A stretch of DNA of 64,000 bases from Calliopsis andreniformis (taxonomy: Eukaryota; Arthropoda; Insecta; Hymenoptera; Andrenidae). How positions within the stretch are numbered: the first letter of the stretch is position 1; each line of letters opens with the position of its first letter. The stretch covers positions 13,516,001 to 13,580,000 of the forward strand of contig NW_027480423.1 of the NCBI RefSeq assembly GCF_051401765.1. The letters are read 5' to 3'. Below are positions 38,246 to 52,237 of this stretch, in pieces. The translations under genes and the position numbers were made by a program. The notes under the pieces are model-generated. The model was given only the letters and a program-made list of their open reading frames with translations. It did not search any database and was not told the DNA's origin.

Positions 38246-40045
38246 TGGTCATTTCTACGTTCCCGGCAACCTAGCCGTCACACTAGGACGTTGCTCCACC
38301 ACATCTAATAGCTACGGCCTTAGAAGTCAACGCCAGAAGCATAAAGTACAATATAAATACAACTGCTTTTCCATCGTATAAAATGAGTAATTGCAACCAG
38401 TGTGAAAGTAATGGTCATTTCTACGATCCGGGCAACCTAGGCTTCACTCTAGGGCATTGCTCCACCATATCGAATAGCTAGGGACTTAGAATTAAACGCC
38501 AGAAGCATAAAATACAATAAAAGTACAACAGTTTTTCCATTGTATAACAGGAATAATTGCAACCAGTGTGAAAGTAATGGTTATTTCTACGTTCCGGGCA
38601 ACCTAGGTTTCACTCTAGGGCGTTGCTCCACCAGCTCGAGTAGCTAGATCCTCAGCAGTCTGCGCATGAAGCATAAAATACGATATAAATACAACAGTTT
38701 TTCCATCGTATAACAGGAATAATTGCAACCAGTGAGAAGGTAAAGGTATGTCCTACGCTCTGGGCAACCTAGGCTTCACTCCAGGGCGTTGCTCCACCAG
38801 ATCGTATAGTTAGGGCCTTAGAAGTCAACGCCAGAGAATCATAAAATACAATAAATATACAAGAGTTTTTCCATCGTATAACAGGAATAATTGCAACCAG
38901 TGTGAATGTGGTGGTCATTTCTACGTTCCGGGCAACCTAGGCTTCACTCTAGGGCGTTGCTCCACCACAACTAATTGCTACGGCCTTAGAAGTCAACGAC
39001 AGAAGCATAAAATACAATATAAATACAACAGCTTTTCCATCGTATAACAGGAATAATTGCAACCAGTGTGAAAGTAAAGGTCATTTCTACGTTCCGGGCA
39101 ACCCATGCTTCACTCTACGGCGTTGCTCCACCAGATCGAGTAGTTAGGGCCTTAGAAGTCCACGGCCGAAGCATAAAATACAAAATAAATAGAACAGTTT
39201 TTCCATTGTATAAAGCGAATAATTGCTGCCAGTGTGAAAGTTATGTTTATTTCGACGTTCCGGGCAACCAAGGCTTAACAGTAGGGTGTTGCTCCAACAG
39301 ATCGAATAGGTAGGGCCATAGAAGTCAACGCCCGGAGCATAAAATACAATAAATATACAAGAGTTTTTCCATTGTATAACAGGAATAATTGCAACCAGTG
39401 TGAAAGTGATGATCATTTCTACGTTCCGGGCAACCTAGGCTTCACTCTAGGGCGTTGCTCCACCAGATCGTATAGTTAGGGCCTTAGAAGTCAACGCGAG
39501 AAACATAAAATGCAATACATACACAAGAGTTTTTCCATCGTATAACAGGAATAATTGCAACCAGTGTGGATGTGGTGGTCATTTCTACGTTCCGGGCAAC
39601 CTAGGCTTCACTCCAGGGCGTTGTTCCGCCAGTTAGAATAGTTAGGGCTTAAGAAGTCAACGCCAGTAGCATAAAATACAATATAAGTATAACAGGTTTT
39701 CGATCGTATAAAACGAATAATAGCAACCAGTGTGAAAGTTATGGTTATTTCTCCGTTCCAGGCAACCTAGGCTTCACTCTAGTGCGTTGCACCACCAGAT
39801 CGAATAGTTAGGGGCTTAGAAGTCAACGCCCGAAGCATAAAATACAAAATAAATAGAACAGCTTTTCCATCGTATAAAATGAATAATTGCAAACAGTCTG
39901 AAAGTAATGGTCATTTCTACGTTCCGAGCACCCTAGGCGTCACTCTAGGGCGATGCTCCACCACATCTAATAGCTACGGCCTTAGAAGTCAACGCCAGAT
40001 GGATAAAATACAATATAAGAACAACAGTTTTTCCATCGTATAAAA
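38246..40045 (+). repeat. 1.8 kb block duplicate, copy 2 (spacing 4815 bp)
   Basis: Counterpart of 33431-35230. It leaves the shared text after ttccatcgtataaaac near 40045, moving to an accagtatgaaacttatgg monomer. Confidence 0.9.
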
Positions 40046-43000
40046 CGAATAATTGCTACCAGTATGAAACTTATGGTCATTTCTACCTTCCGAGCATGCT
40101 AGGCTTCACTCTAGGGCGTTGCTCCAACAGATTCAATAGTTAGGACCTTAGAAGTGAACGCCCGAACCATAAAATGCAAAAAAAATACAACAGTGTTTCC
40201 ATCATATAACAGGAATAATTGCAACCAGTTTGAAAGTGATGGCCAATTCTACGTTCCGGGCAACCTAGGCTTCTCTCTAGGGCGTTGCTCCACCACATCG
40301 AATGGATAGTGCCTTAGAAGTCAACGCTAGAAGCATAAAATACAATATAAATACAACAGTTTTTCCATCGTATAAAAGGAATAATTGCAACCAGTATGAA
40401 ACTTATGGTCATTTCTACCTTCCGAGCAACCTAGGCTTCACCCTAGAGCCTTGCTCCAACAGATTGAATAGATTGGGCCTTAGAAGTCAACGCCCAAACC
40501 ATAAAATGCAAAAAAAATACAACAGTGTTTCCATCATATATCAGGAATATTTGCAACCAGTTTGAAAGTGATGGCCAAATCTACGTTCCGGGCAACCTAG
40601 GTTTCACTCCAGGGCGTTGCTCGACCAGACCGAATAGTTACGGCCTAAGATGTCAACGCCAGAAGCATAAAACACGATATAAATACAACAGCTTTTCCAT
40701 CGTATATAATGTATATTTGCAAACAGTGTGAAAGTAATGGTCATATCCATGTTCCGGGCAACCTAGGCTTCACACTAGGGCGTTGTTCCACCAGATCGAA
40801 TTGTTAGGGCCTAAGAAGTCAACGCCAGAAGCATACAATACGATATAAATGCAAAAGCTTTTCCATCGTATAAAACGAATAATTGCAGCCAGTGTGAAAG
40901 TTATGGTCATTTCTACATTCCGAGCAACCTAGGATTGACTCTAGGGCGCTCCTCCACCAGATCGAATAGTTAGGTCCTTAGAAGTAAACGCCAGAAGCAT
41001 AAAATACGATATAAATACAACAGCTTTTCCATCGCATAAAACGAATAATTGCAACCAGTGTGAAAGTAATGGTCATTTCTACGTTCCGAGCACCCTAGGC
41101 GTCACTCTAGGGCGTTGCTCCACCACATCTAATAGCTACGGCCTTAGAAGTCAACGCCAGAGGCTTAAAGTACAATATAAATACAACAGCGTTTCCATTG
41201 TATAAAACGAATAATTGCAACCAGTATGAAAGTTATGGTCATTTCTATATTCCGAGCAACCTAGGATTCACTCTATGGCGTTGCTCCTCCAGATCGAATA
41301 GTTAGGTCCTTAGAAGTAAACGCCAGAAGCATAAAATACGATATAAATACAACAGCGTTTCCATCGTATAAAACGAATAATAGCAACCAGTGTGAAAGTT
41401 ATGGTCTTTTCTACATTCCGAGCAACCTAGGATTGACTCTAGGGCGCTCCTCCACCAGATCGAAAAGTTAGGTCCTTAGAAGTAAACGCCAGAAGCATAA
41501 AATACGATATAAATACAACAGCGTTTCCATCGTATAAAACGAATAACTGCAACCAGTATGAAACTTATGGTCATTTCTACTTTCCGAGCAACCTAGGCTT
41601 CACCCTAGGGCGTTGCTCCAACAGATTGAATAGTTAGGGCCTTAGAAGTCAACGCCCGAACCATAAAATGCAAAAAAAATACAACAGTGTTTCCATCATA
41701 TAACAGGAATAATTGCAACCAGTTTGAAAGTGATGGCCAATTCTACGTTCCGGGCAACCTAGGTTTCACACCAGGGCGTTGCTCCACCAGAAGGAATAGT
41801 TACGGCCTAAGAAGTCAACGCCAGAAGCATAAAATACGATATAAATACAACAGCTTTTCCATCGAATAAAACGAATAATTGCAACCAGTGTGAAAGTAAT
41901 GGTCATTTCTACGTTCCGAGCACCCTAGGCGTCACTCTAGGGCGTTGCTCCACCAGATCGAATAGTTTGGTCCTTAGAAGTAAACGCCAGAAGCATAAAA
42001 TACGATATAAATACAACAACGTTTCCATCGTATAAAACGAATAATTGCAACCAGTGTGATAGTTATGGTCATTTCTACATTCCGAGCAACCTAGGATTCA
42101 CTCTAGGGCGCTCCTCCACCAGATCGAATAGTTAGGTCCTTAGAAGTAAACTCCAGAAGCATAAAATACGATATAAATACAACAGCGTTTCCATCGTATA
42201 AAACGAATAATTGCAACCAGTGTGAAAGTTATGGTCATTTCTACATTCCGAGCAACCTAGGATTCACTCTAGGGCGTTGTTCCACCAGATCGAATAGTTA
42301 GGGCCTAAGAAGTGAACGCCAGAAGCATAAAATGCAATAAAAATACAACAGTTTTTCCATCGTATAACAGGATTAATTGCAACCAGTTTGAAAGTGATGG
42401 TCATTTCTCCTTTCCGGGCAACCTAGGCTTCACTCTAGGGCGTTGCTCCACCAGATCGAATAGCTAGGGCCCTAGAAGTCAACGCCAGAAGCATAAAATA
42501 CAATATAAATACAACAGTTTTTCCATCGTATAAAACGAATAATTGCAACCAGTATGAAACTGATGGGCATTTCTACTTTCCGAGCAACCTAGGCTTCACC
42601 CTAGGGCGTTGCTCCAACAGGTTGAATAGTTAGGGCCTTAGAAGTCAACGCCCGAAGCATAAAATGCAATAAAAATACAACAGTGTTTCCGTCATATAAA
42701 ACGAATAATTGCAACCAGTATGAAACTTATGGTCATTTCTACTTTCCGAGCAAGCTAGGCTTCACCCTAGAGCGTTGCTCCAACAGATTCAATAGTTAGG
42801 ACCTTAGAAGTGAACGCCCGAACCATAAAATGCAAAAAAAATACAACAGTGTTTCCATCATATAACAGGAATAATTGCAACCAGTTTGAAAGTGATGGCC
42901 AATTCTACGTTCCGGGCAGCCTAGGCTTCTCTCTAGGGCGTTGCTCCACCAGATCGAATAGATAGTGCCTTAGAAGTCAACGCTAGAAGCATAAATTACA

Positions 43001-45300
43001 ATATAAATACAACAGTTTTTCCTTGTATAAAACGAATAATTGCTACCAGTGTAAAAGTTATGGTCATTTCTGCGTTCCGGGCAACCTAGGCTTCACCCTA
43101 GGCCGTCGTTCCACCAGATCGAATAGTTAGGGCCTAAGAAGTCAACGCCAGAAGCATAAAATGCAATAAAAATACAACAGTTTTTCCATTGTATAAAACG
43201 AATAATTGCAACCAGTATGAACCTTATGGTCATTTCTACTTTCCGAGCAACCTAGGCTTCACCCTAGGCCGTTGCTCCAACAGATGGAATAGCTAGGGCC
43301 TTAGAAGTCAACGCCCGAAGCATCAAATGCAATAAAAATACAACAGTGTTTCCATCATATAACAGGAATAATTGCAACCAGTTTGAAAGTGATGGCCAAT
43401 TCTACGTTCCAGGCAACCTAGGCTTCACTCTATTGCGTTGCTCCACCAGATCGAATAGTTAGAGCCTTAGAAGTCAACGCCAGAAGCATAAAATACAATA
43501 TAAGTACAACTGTTTTTCCATCGTATAAAACGAATAATTGCAACCGGTGTGAAAGTTATTTCCATTTCTACGTTCCGGGCAACCTAGGCTTCACCCGAGG
43601 GCCTTGTTCCACCAGATGGAATAGTTAGGGCATAAGAAGTCAACGCCAGAAGCATAAAATACGATATAAGTAAAACAGTTTTTCCATCGTATTAAATGTA
43701 TAATTGCAAACATTGCGAAAGTAATGGTCATTTCTACGTTCTGGGCAACCTAGGCTACACACTAGGGCGTTGCTCCAACAGATTCAATAGTTAGGGTCTA
43801 AGAAGTGAACGCCAGAAGCATAAAATACAATATAAATACAACAGTTTTTCCATCATATAAAACGAGTAATTGCAACCAGTATGAAAGTTGTGGTCATTTC
43901 TACTTAACCGGGCAACCTAGGCTACACCCTAGGGCGTTGCTCCAACAGATTGAATAGTAAGGGCCTTAGAAGTCAATGCCCGAAGCATAAAGTGCAATAA
44001 AAATACTACAGTTTTTCCATCATATAAACGGAATAATTGCAACCAGTTTGAAAGTGATGGTCATTTCTACGTTCCGGGCAACCTAGGCTTCACACTAGGG
44101 CGTTGCTCCACCAGATCGAATAGTTTGTGCCTTAGAAGTCAACGCCAGAAGCATAAAATACAATATAAATACAATCGTTTTTCCATCGTATAAAACGAAT
44201 GATTGCTACCAGTGTGGAAGTAGTGGTCATTTCTACGTTCCGGGCAACCTAGGCCTCACTCTAGGGTGTTGTTCCACCAGATTGAATAGTAAGGGCCTAA
44301 GAAATCAACGCCAGAAGCATAAAATACAATTTAAATACAACAGTTTTTCCATCGTATAAAGCGAATAATTAACAACCAGTGTGAATGTTATGGTCATTTT
44401 TACATTCCGAGCAACCTAGGCTTCACTCTAGGGCATTGATCCAACAGAATGAATAGTTAGGGCCTTAGAAGTCAACGCCCGAAGCATAAAATACAATATA
44501 AATACAACAGTTTTTCCATTGTATAAAACGATTAATTGCTACCAGTGTAAAAGCTATGATCAGTTCTACGTTCGGGGCAACCTAGGCCTCACTCTAGGTC
44601 GTCGTTCCATCAGATCGAATTGTTAGGGCCTAAGAAGTCAACGCCAGAAGCATAAGATACTATATAAACATAACAGTTTTTCCATCGTGTAAAACGAATA
44701 ATTGCTACCGGTGTGAATCTTAACGTCATTTCTACTTTCCGGGCAACCTAGGCTTCACCCTAGGGCGTTGCTCCAACAGATTGAATAGTTAGGGCCTTAG
44801 AAGTCAACGCCCGATGCATAAAATACAAAACAAATAGAACAGGTTTTCCATCGTGTAAAACGAATAATTGCTACCGGTGTGAAAGTTATGGTCATTTCTA
44901 CGTTCCGGTCAACCTAGGCTTCACCATAGGGCGTTGTTCCAACAGATCGAATAGTTAGGGCCTAAGAAGTGAACGCCAGAAGCATAAAATACAATATAAA
45001 TACAACTGTTTTTCCATCGTATAAAACGAATAATTGCAACCAGTATGAAAGCTATGGTTATTTGTACGTTTCAGGCAACCTAGGCTTCACTATAGGGCGT
45101 TGTTCCACCAGATCGAACAGTTAGGGCCTTAGAAGTCAACGACCGAAGCATAAAATACAAAATTAATAGATCAGTTTTTCCATCGTATAAAACTAATAAT
45201 AGCAACCAGTGACAAAGTTATGGTCATTTCTGCGTTCCGGGCAACCTAGGCTTCTCCCCAGGGCGTTGTTCCACCAGATCGAATAGTTAGGGCCTAAGAA

Positions 45301-45551
45301 GTGAACGCCAGCAGCATAAAATACAATATAAATACAACAGTTCTTCCATCATATAAAACGAATAATTGCAACCAGTATGAAAGTTATTGTCATTTCTACG
45401 TTCCGGACGACCTACGCTTCACTCTATGGCGTTCTTCCACCACATCGAATAGCTGCGGACTCAGAAGTCAACGCCTGAAGCATAAAATACAATAAAAATA
45501 CAACAGTCTTTCCATCCTATAACAGGAATAATTGCAACCCGTGTGAAAGTG
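45301..45551 (+). repeat. Marker dimer copy 7
   Basis: Private changes are gttattgtcatttc and ccggacgacctacgc; cggactcag replaces cggcctcag. Confidence 0.8.
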
Positions 45552-47589
45552 ATGGTCATTTGTACATTCCAGGCAACCTAGGCTTCACTCTAGGGCGTTG
45601 TTCCACCAGATCGAATTGTTAGGGCCTAAGAAGTCAACGCCAGAAGCATAAGATACAATGTAAATATAACAGTTTTTCCATCGTATAGAACGAATAATAG
45701 CAACCAGTGTGAAAGTTATGGTCATTTCTACGTTCCGGGCAACGTAGGCTTCACTCTAGGGCGTTGCTCCACCAGGTCAAACAGTTAGGGCCTTAGAAGT
45801 CAACGCCCGGAGCATAAAATACAAAATAAATACAACAGTTTTTCCATTGTATAAAACGAGTAATTGCTACCAGTGTAAAAGTTATGGTCATTTCTACATT
45901 CCGAGCAACCTAGGCATCACTCTAGGGCGTTGACACAACAGATTGAATAGTTAGGGCCTTAGAAGTCAACGCCCGAAGCATAAAATGCAGTAAAAATACA
46001 ACAGTTTTTCCAGCATATAAAACGAATAATTGCAACCAGTATGAAGGTTAACGTCATTTCTACTTTCCGGGCAACCTAGGCTTCACTCTACGGCGTTGAT
46101 CCACCAGATTGAATAGTTAGGGCCTAAGAAATCAACGCCAGAAGCATAAAATACAATTTAAATATAACAGTTTTTCCATCGTATAAAACGAATAATTTCA
46201 ACCAGTGTGAATGTTATGGTCATTTTTACATTCCGAGCAACCTAGGCTTCACTCTAGGGCGTTGATACACCAGATAGAATAGTTAGGGCCTTAGAAGTCA
46301 ACGCCAGAAGCGTAAAATTCAATAAAGATGCAACAGTTTTTCCATCGTATAACAGGAGTCACTGCAAACAGTGTGAAAGTACTGGTCATTTCTACGTTCC
46401 GGGTAGCCTAGGCTTCACCCTAGGGCGTTGCTAGAACAGATCGAATAGTTAGGGCCTTAGAAGTCAACGGCCGAAGCACAAAATACAAAATAAATAGAAC
46501 TGTTTTTCCATCGTATAAAACGACTAATTGCTACCGGTGTGAAAGTTATTTCCATTTCTACGTTCCGGTCAACCTAGGCTTCACCCTAGGGCGTTGTTCC
46601 ACAAGATTGAATAGTTGTGGCATAAGAAGTCAACGCCAGAAGCATAAAATACAATATAAGTACAACAGTTTTTCCATCGTATAAAATGAATAATGGCAAA
46701 CATTGCGAAAGTAATGGTCATTTCTACGTTCCGGGCAACCTAGGCTTCACTCTAGGGCGTTGCACCACCAGATCGAATAGTTAGGGCCTTAGAAGTCAAC
46801 GCCAGAAGCATAAAATGCCATAAAGATGCAACAGCTTTTCCATCGTATAAAGCGAATAATTTCAACCAGTGTGAATGTTATGGTCATTTCTACATTCCGA
46901 GCAACCTAGGCTTCACTCTAGGGCGTTGACACAACAGATTGAATAGTTAGGGGCTTAGAAGTCAACGCCCGAAGCATAAAATGCAGTAAAAATACAACAG
47001 TGTTTCTATCGTATAAAAGGATTAATTGCAACCAGTTTGAATGTGATGGTCATTTCTACGTTCCGGTCAACCTAGGCTTCACTCTACGGCGTTGATCCAC
47101 CAGATCGAATAGTTAGGGCCTTAGAAGTTAACGCCAGAAGCATAAAATACAATAAAGATGCAACAGCTTTTCCATCGTATAAAACGAATAATTTCAACCA
47201 GTGTGAATGTTATGGTCATTTCTACATTCCGAGCAACCTAGGCTTCACTCTAGGGCGTTGAACCAACAGATTGCATAGTTTGTGCCTTAGAAGTCAACGC
47301 CAGAAGCATAAAATACAATATAAATACAACAGTTTTTCCATCGTATAAAACGAATGATTGCTACCAGTATGGAAGTGATGGTCATTTCTACGTGCCGGGC
47401 AACCTAGGCCTCACTCTAGGGTGTTGCTCCACCAGATTGAATAGTTAGGGCCTAAGAAATCAACGCCAGAAGCATAAAATACAATTTAAATATAACAGTT
47501 TTTCCATCGTATAAAACGAATAATTTCAACCAGTGTGAATGTTATGGTCATTTTTACATTCCGAGCAACCTAGGCTTCACCCTAGGCCG

Positions 47590-49805
47590 TTGCTCCACCA
47601 GATCGAATAGTTAGGGCCTAAGAAGTCAACGCCAGAAGCATAAAATACAATATAAATACAACAGCTTTGCCATCGTATTAAATGAATAATTGCAAACAGT
47701 GTGAAAGTAGTGGTCATTTCTACGTTCCGGGCAACCTAGGCTTCACTGTATGGCGTTCTTCCACCACATCGGATAGCTACGGCCTCAGAAGTCAACGCCT
47801 GAAGTATAAAATACAATAAAAATACAACAGTCTTTCCATCCTATAACAGGAATAATTGCAACCCGTGTGAAAGTGATGGTCATTTCTACGTTCCAGGCGA
47901 CCTTTGCTTCACTCTAGGGCGTTGCTCCACCAAATCAAACAGTTAGGGCCTTAGAAGTCAACGCCCGAAGCATTAAATACAAAATAAATAGAACAGTTTT
48001 TCCATTGTATAAAACGAATAATTGCTACCAGTGTAAAAGTCATGGTCATTTCTACGTTCCGGGCAACCTAGGCTTCACCCTAGGCCGTTGTTCCACCAGA
48101 TCGAACAGTTAGGGCCTAAGAAGTGAACGCCAGAAGCATAAAATACAATATAAATACAACAGTTTTTTGATCATATAAAACGAATGATAGCAACCAGTGT
48201 GAATGTTATGGCCATTTCTACGTTCCGGGCAACCTAGGCTGCATTCTAGGGCGTTGCTCCACTAGATCGAATAGTTAGGGCCTTAGAAGTCAACGCCCGA
48301 AGCATAAAATACAAAATAAATAAAACAGTTTTTCCATCGTATACAACGAAAAATTGCAAACAGTGTGAAAGATATGGACATTTCTACGATCCGGGCTACC
48401 TAGGCTTCACTCTATGGCGTTCTTCCACCACATCGAATAGCAACGGCCTCAGAAGACAACGCCAGAAGCTTAAATACAATATATATATAACAGTTTTTCC
48501 ATCGTATAAAACGAATAATTGCTACCAGTGTAAAAGTTATGGTCATTTCTACGTTCCGGGCAACCTAGGCTTCACCCTAGGCCGTTGTTCCACCAGATCG
48601 AATAGTTAGGGCCTAAGAAGTGAACGCCAGAAGCATAAAATACAATATAAATACAACAGTTTTTCCATCATATGAAACGAATGATAGCAACCAGTGTGAA
48701 AGTTATGGCTATTTCTACGTTCCGGGCAACCTAGGCTTCACTCTAGGGCGATTCTCCACCAGACCGAATAGTTAGGTCCTTAGAAGACAACGACAGAAGC
48801 ATAAAATACGATATAAATACAACAGCTGTTCCATCGTATAAAAGGAATAATTGCAAACAGTGTGAAAGTAATGATCATTTCGGCGTTTCGGGCATCCTAG
48901 ACTTAACTCTGAGGCGTTGCTCCACCTGATCGAATAGTTGGGGCCTAAGAAGTCAACGCCAGAAGCATAAAATACAATATAAATACAACAGCTTTGCCAT
49001 CGTATAAAATGAATAATTGCAAACAGTGTGAAAGATATGGATATTTCTACGTTCCGGGCAACCTAGGGTTCACTGTATGGCGTTCTTCCACCACATCGAA
49101 TAGCTACGGCCTCAGAAGTCAACGCCTGACGTATAAAATACGATATAAATACAACAGCTTATCCATCGTATAAAACGAATAATTGTAACCAGTGTGAAAG
49201 TTATGGTCATTTCTACATTTCGAGCAATCTTCGCTTTACCCTAGGGCGTTGTTCCACCAGATAGAATAGTTAGGGCCTAAGAAGTCAACGCCAGAAGCAT
49301 AAAATACGATATAAATACAACAGCCTTTCCATCGTATAAAACGAATAATTGCAACCAGTGTGAAAGTTATGGTCATTTCTACATTTCGAGCAACATAGGC
49401 TTCACTCTAGGGCGTTGCTCCACCTGATCGAATAGTTAGGGCCTTAGAAGCCAACGCCAGAAGCTTAAAATACAAAATAAATCGAACGGTTTTTCCATTG
49501 TATAAAACGAATAATTGCTGCCAGTGTAAAAGCTATGGTCATTTATACGTTCCGGACAACCTAGGCTTCACCCTAGGGCGTTGTTCCACCAGATGGAATA
49601 GTTAGGGCCTAAGAAGTCAACGCCAGAAGCATAAAATGCGATATAAATACAACAGCTTTTCCATCATATAAAACAAATAATTGCAACCAGTGTGAAAGTT
49701 ATGGTCATTTCTACGTTCCGTGCAACCTAGGCTTCACTCTAGGGCGTTGCTCCACCAGATCAAACAGTTAGGGCCTTAGAAGTCAGCGCCCGAACCATAA
49801 AATGC
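47590..49805 (+). repeat. 2.2 kb block duplicate, copy 1 (spacing 4648 bp)
   Basis: Pairs with 52238-54453 at exactly 28 monomers. Shared oddities are aacagctttgccatcg, cgtttcgggcatcctag and cagttttttgatcatataa, plus a deletion in gaagcttaaatacaat. The right end runs into the first 830 bp unit. Confidence 0.9.
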
Positions 49806-50100
49806 AATATAAATACAACAGTTTTTCCACCATGTAAAAAGAATAATTGCAACCAGTATGAAAGTCATGGTCATTTCTACTTTCCGGGCAACCTAGGCTT
49901 CACCCTACGGCGTTGCTCCAACAGATTGATTAGTTAGGGCCCTAGAAGTCAACGCCCGAGGCGTTAAATACAAAATAAATAGAACAGTTTTTCCATAGTA
50001 TAGAACGAATAATTGCTACCAGTGTAAAAGTTATGGTTATTTCTACGTTCCGGGCAACCTAGGCTTCACCCTAGGGCGTTGCTCCAACAGATTGAATAGT
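49271..50100 (+). repeat. 5-monomer higher-order unit, tandem copy a (830 bp)
   Basis: From tagggcctaagaagtcaacg at 49271 the text repeats at 50101 with very few changes (gccaacgcc/gtcaacgcc, gctccaccag/gcttcaccag). Partial copies also start at 53919 and 57572. Confidence 0.92.
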
Positions 50101-50930
50101 TAGGGCCTAAGAAGTCAACGCCAGAAGCATAAAATACGATATAAATACAACAGCCTTTCCATCGTATAAAACGAATAATTGCAACCAGTGTGAAAGTTAT
50201 GGTCATTTCTACATTTCGAGCAACATAGGCTTCACTCTAGGGCGTTGCTCCACCTGATCGAATAGTTAGGGCCTTAGAAGTCAACGCCAGAAGCTTAAAA
50301 TACAAAATAAATCGAACGGTTTTTCCATTGTATAAAACGAATAATTGCTGCCAGTGTAAAAGCTATGGTCATTTATACGTTCCGGACAACCTAGGCTTCA
50401 CCCTAGGGCGTTGTTCCACCAGATGGAATAGTTAGGGCCTAAGAAGTCAACGCCAGAAGCATAAAATGCGATATAAATACAACAGCTTTTCCATCATATA
50501 AAACAAATAATTGCAACCAGTGTGAAAGTTATGGTCATTTCTACGTTCCGTGCAACCTAGGCTTCACTCTAGGGCGTTGCTTCACCAGATCAAACAGTTA
50601 GGGCCTTAGAAGTCAGCGCCCGAACCATAAAATGCAATATAAATACAACAGTTTTTCCACCATGTAAAAAGAATAATTGCAACCAGTATGAAAGTCATGG
50701 TCATTTCTACTTTCCGGGCAACCTAGGCTTCACCCTACGGCGTTGCTCCAACAGATTGATTAGTTAGGGCCCTAGAAGTCAACGCCCGAGGCGTTAAATA
50801 CAAAATAAATAGAACAGTTTTTCCATAGTATAAAACGAATAATTGCTACCAGTGTAAAAGTTATGGTTATTTCTACGTTCCGGGCAACCTAGGCTTCACC
50901 CTAGGGCGTTGCTCCAACAGATTGAATAGC
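50101..50930 (+). repeat. 5-monomer higher-order unit, tandem copy b (830 bp)
   Basis: Second tandem copy. It ends at cagattgaatag, after which the text becomes ctatggccttagaag instead of a third unit. Confidence 0.92.
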
Positions 50931-51633
50931 TATGGCCTTAGAAGTCAATGCCCGAACCATAAAATGCAAAAAAAATACAACAGTGTTTCCATCATATAAC
51001 AGGATTAATTGCAACCAGTTTGAAAGGGATGGTCATTTCTACGTTACGGGCAACCTAGGCTTCGCTCTAGGGCGTTGCTCCACTAGATCGAATTGTTAGT
51101 ACCTTAGAAGTCAACACCAGAAGCATAAAATACAATATAAATACAACAGTTTTTCCATCGTATAAAACGAATAATTGCAACCAGTATGAAACTTATGGAC
51201 ATTTCTACTTTCCGAGCAACCTAGGCTTCACCTTAGGGCGTTGCTCCAACAGATTGAATAGTTAGGGTCCTTAGAAGTCAACGCCCGAACCATAAAATGC
51301 AAAAAAAATACAACAGTGTTTCCATCATGTAACAGGATTAATTGCAACCAGTTTGAAAGTGATGGCCAATTCTACGTTCCGGGCAACCGAGGCTTCACTC
51401 TAGGGCGTTGTTCCACCAGATCGAATAGTAAGGGCCTAAGAAGTCAACGCCAGAAGCATAAAACACAATATAAATATAACAGTTTTTCCATCGTATAAAA
51501 CGAATAAGAGCAACCAGTGTGAAAGTTATGGTCATTTCTACGTTCCGGGCAACCTAGGTTTCACTCTAGGGCGCTGCTCCAGCAGATCAAACAGTCAGGG
51601 CCTAAGAAGCCAACGCCCGAAGCATTAAATACA
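50630..51633 (+). repeat. Block duplicate, copy 1 (spacing 3984 bp)
   Basis: Pairs with 54614-55617 at exactly 24 monomers. Shared variants are ccaccatgtaaaaag, cgaggcgttaaatac, catttctacgttacgggc, tagggtccttagaag (one-base insertion) and caaccgaggcttc. Confidence 0.88.
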
Positions 51634-52237
51634 ATGTAAATATAACAGTTTTTCCGTCGTATAGAACGAATAATAGCAACCAGTGTGAAAGTTATGGTCA
51701 TTTCTACGTTCCGGGCAACGTAGGCTTCACTCTAGGGCGTTGCTCCACCAGATCAAACAGTTAGGGCCTTAGAAGTCAACGCCCGAAGCATAAAATACAA
51801 AATAAATACAACAGTTTTTCCATTGTATAAAACGAATAATTGCTACCAGTGTAAAAGTTATGGTCATTTCTACGTTCCGGGCAACCTAGGCTTCACCCTA
51901 GGGCGTTGTTCCACCAGATCGAATAGTCAGGGCCTAAGAAGTGAACGCCAGAAGCATAAAATACAGTATAAATACAACAGTTTTTCCATCGTATAAAAGG
52001 ATTAATTGCAACCAGTTTGAAAGTGATGGTCATTTCTACGTTCCGGGCAACCTAGGCTTCACTCTAGGGCGTTACACCACCAGATCGAATAGTTAGGGCC
52101 TTAGAAGTCAACGCCAGAAGCATAAAATGCCATAAAGATGCAACAGCTTTTCCATCGTATAAAGCGAATAATTTCAACCAGTGTGAATGTTATGGTCATT
52201 TCTACATTCCGAGCAACCTAGGCTTCACTCTAGGGCG

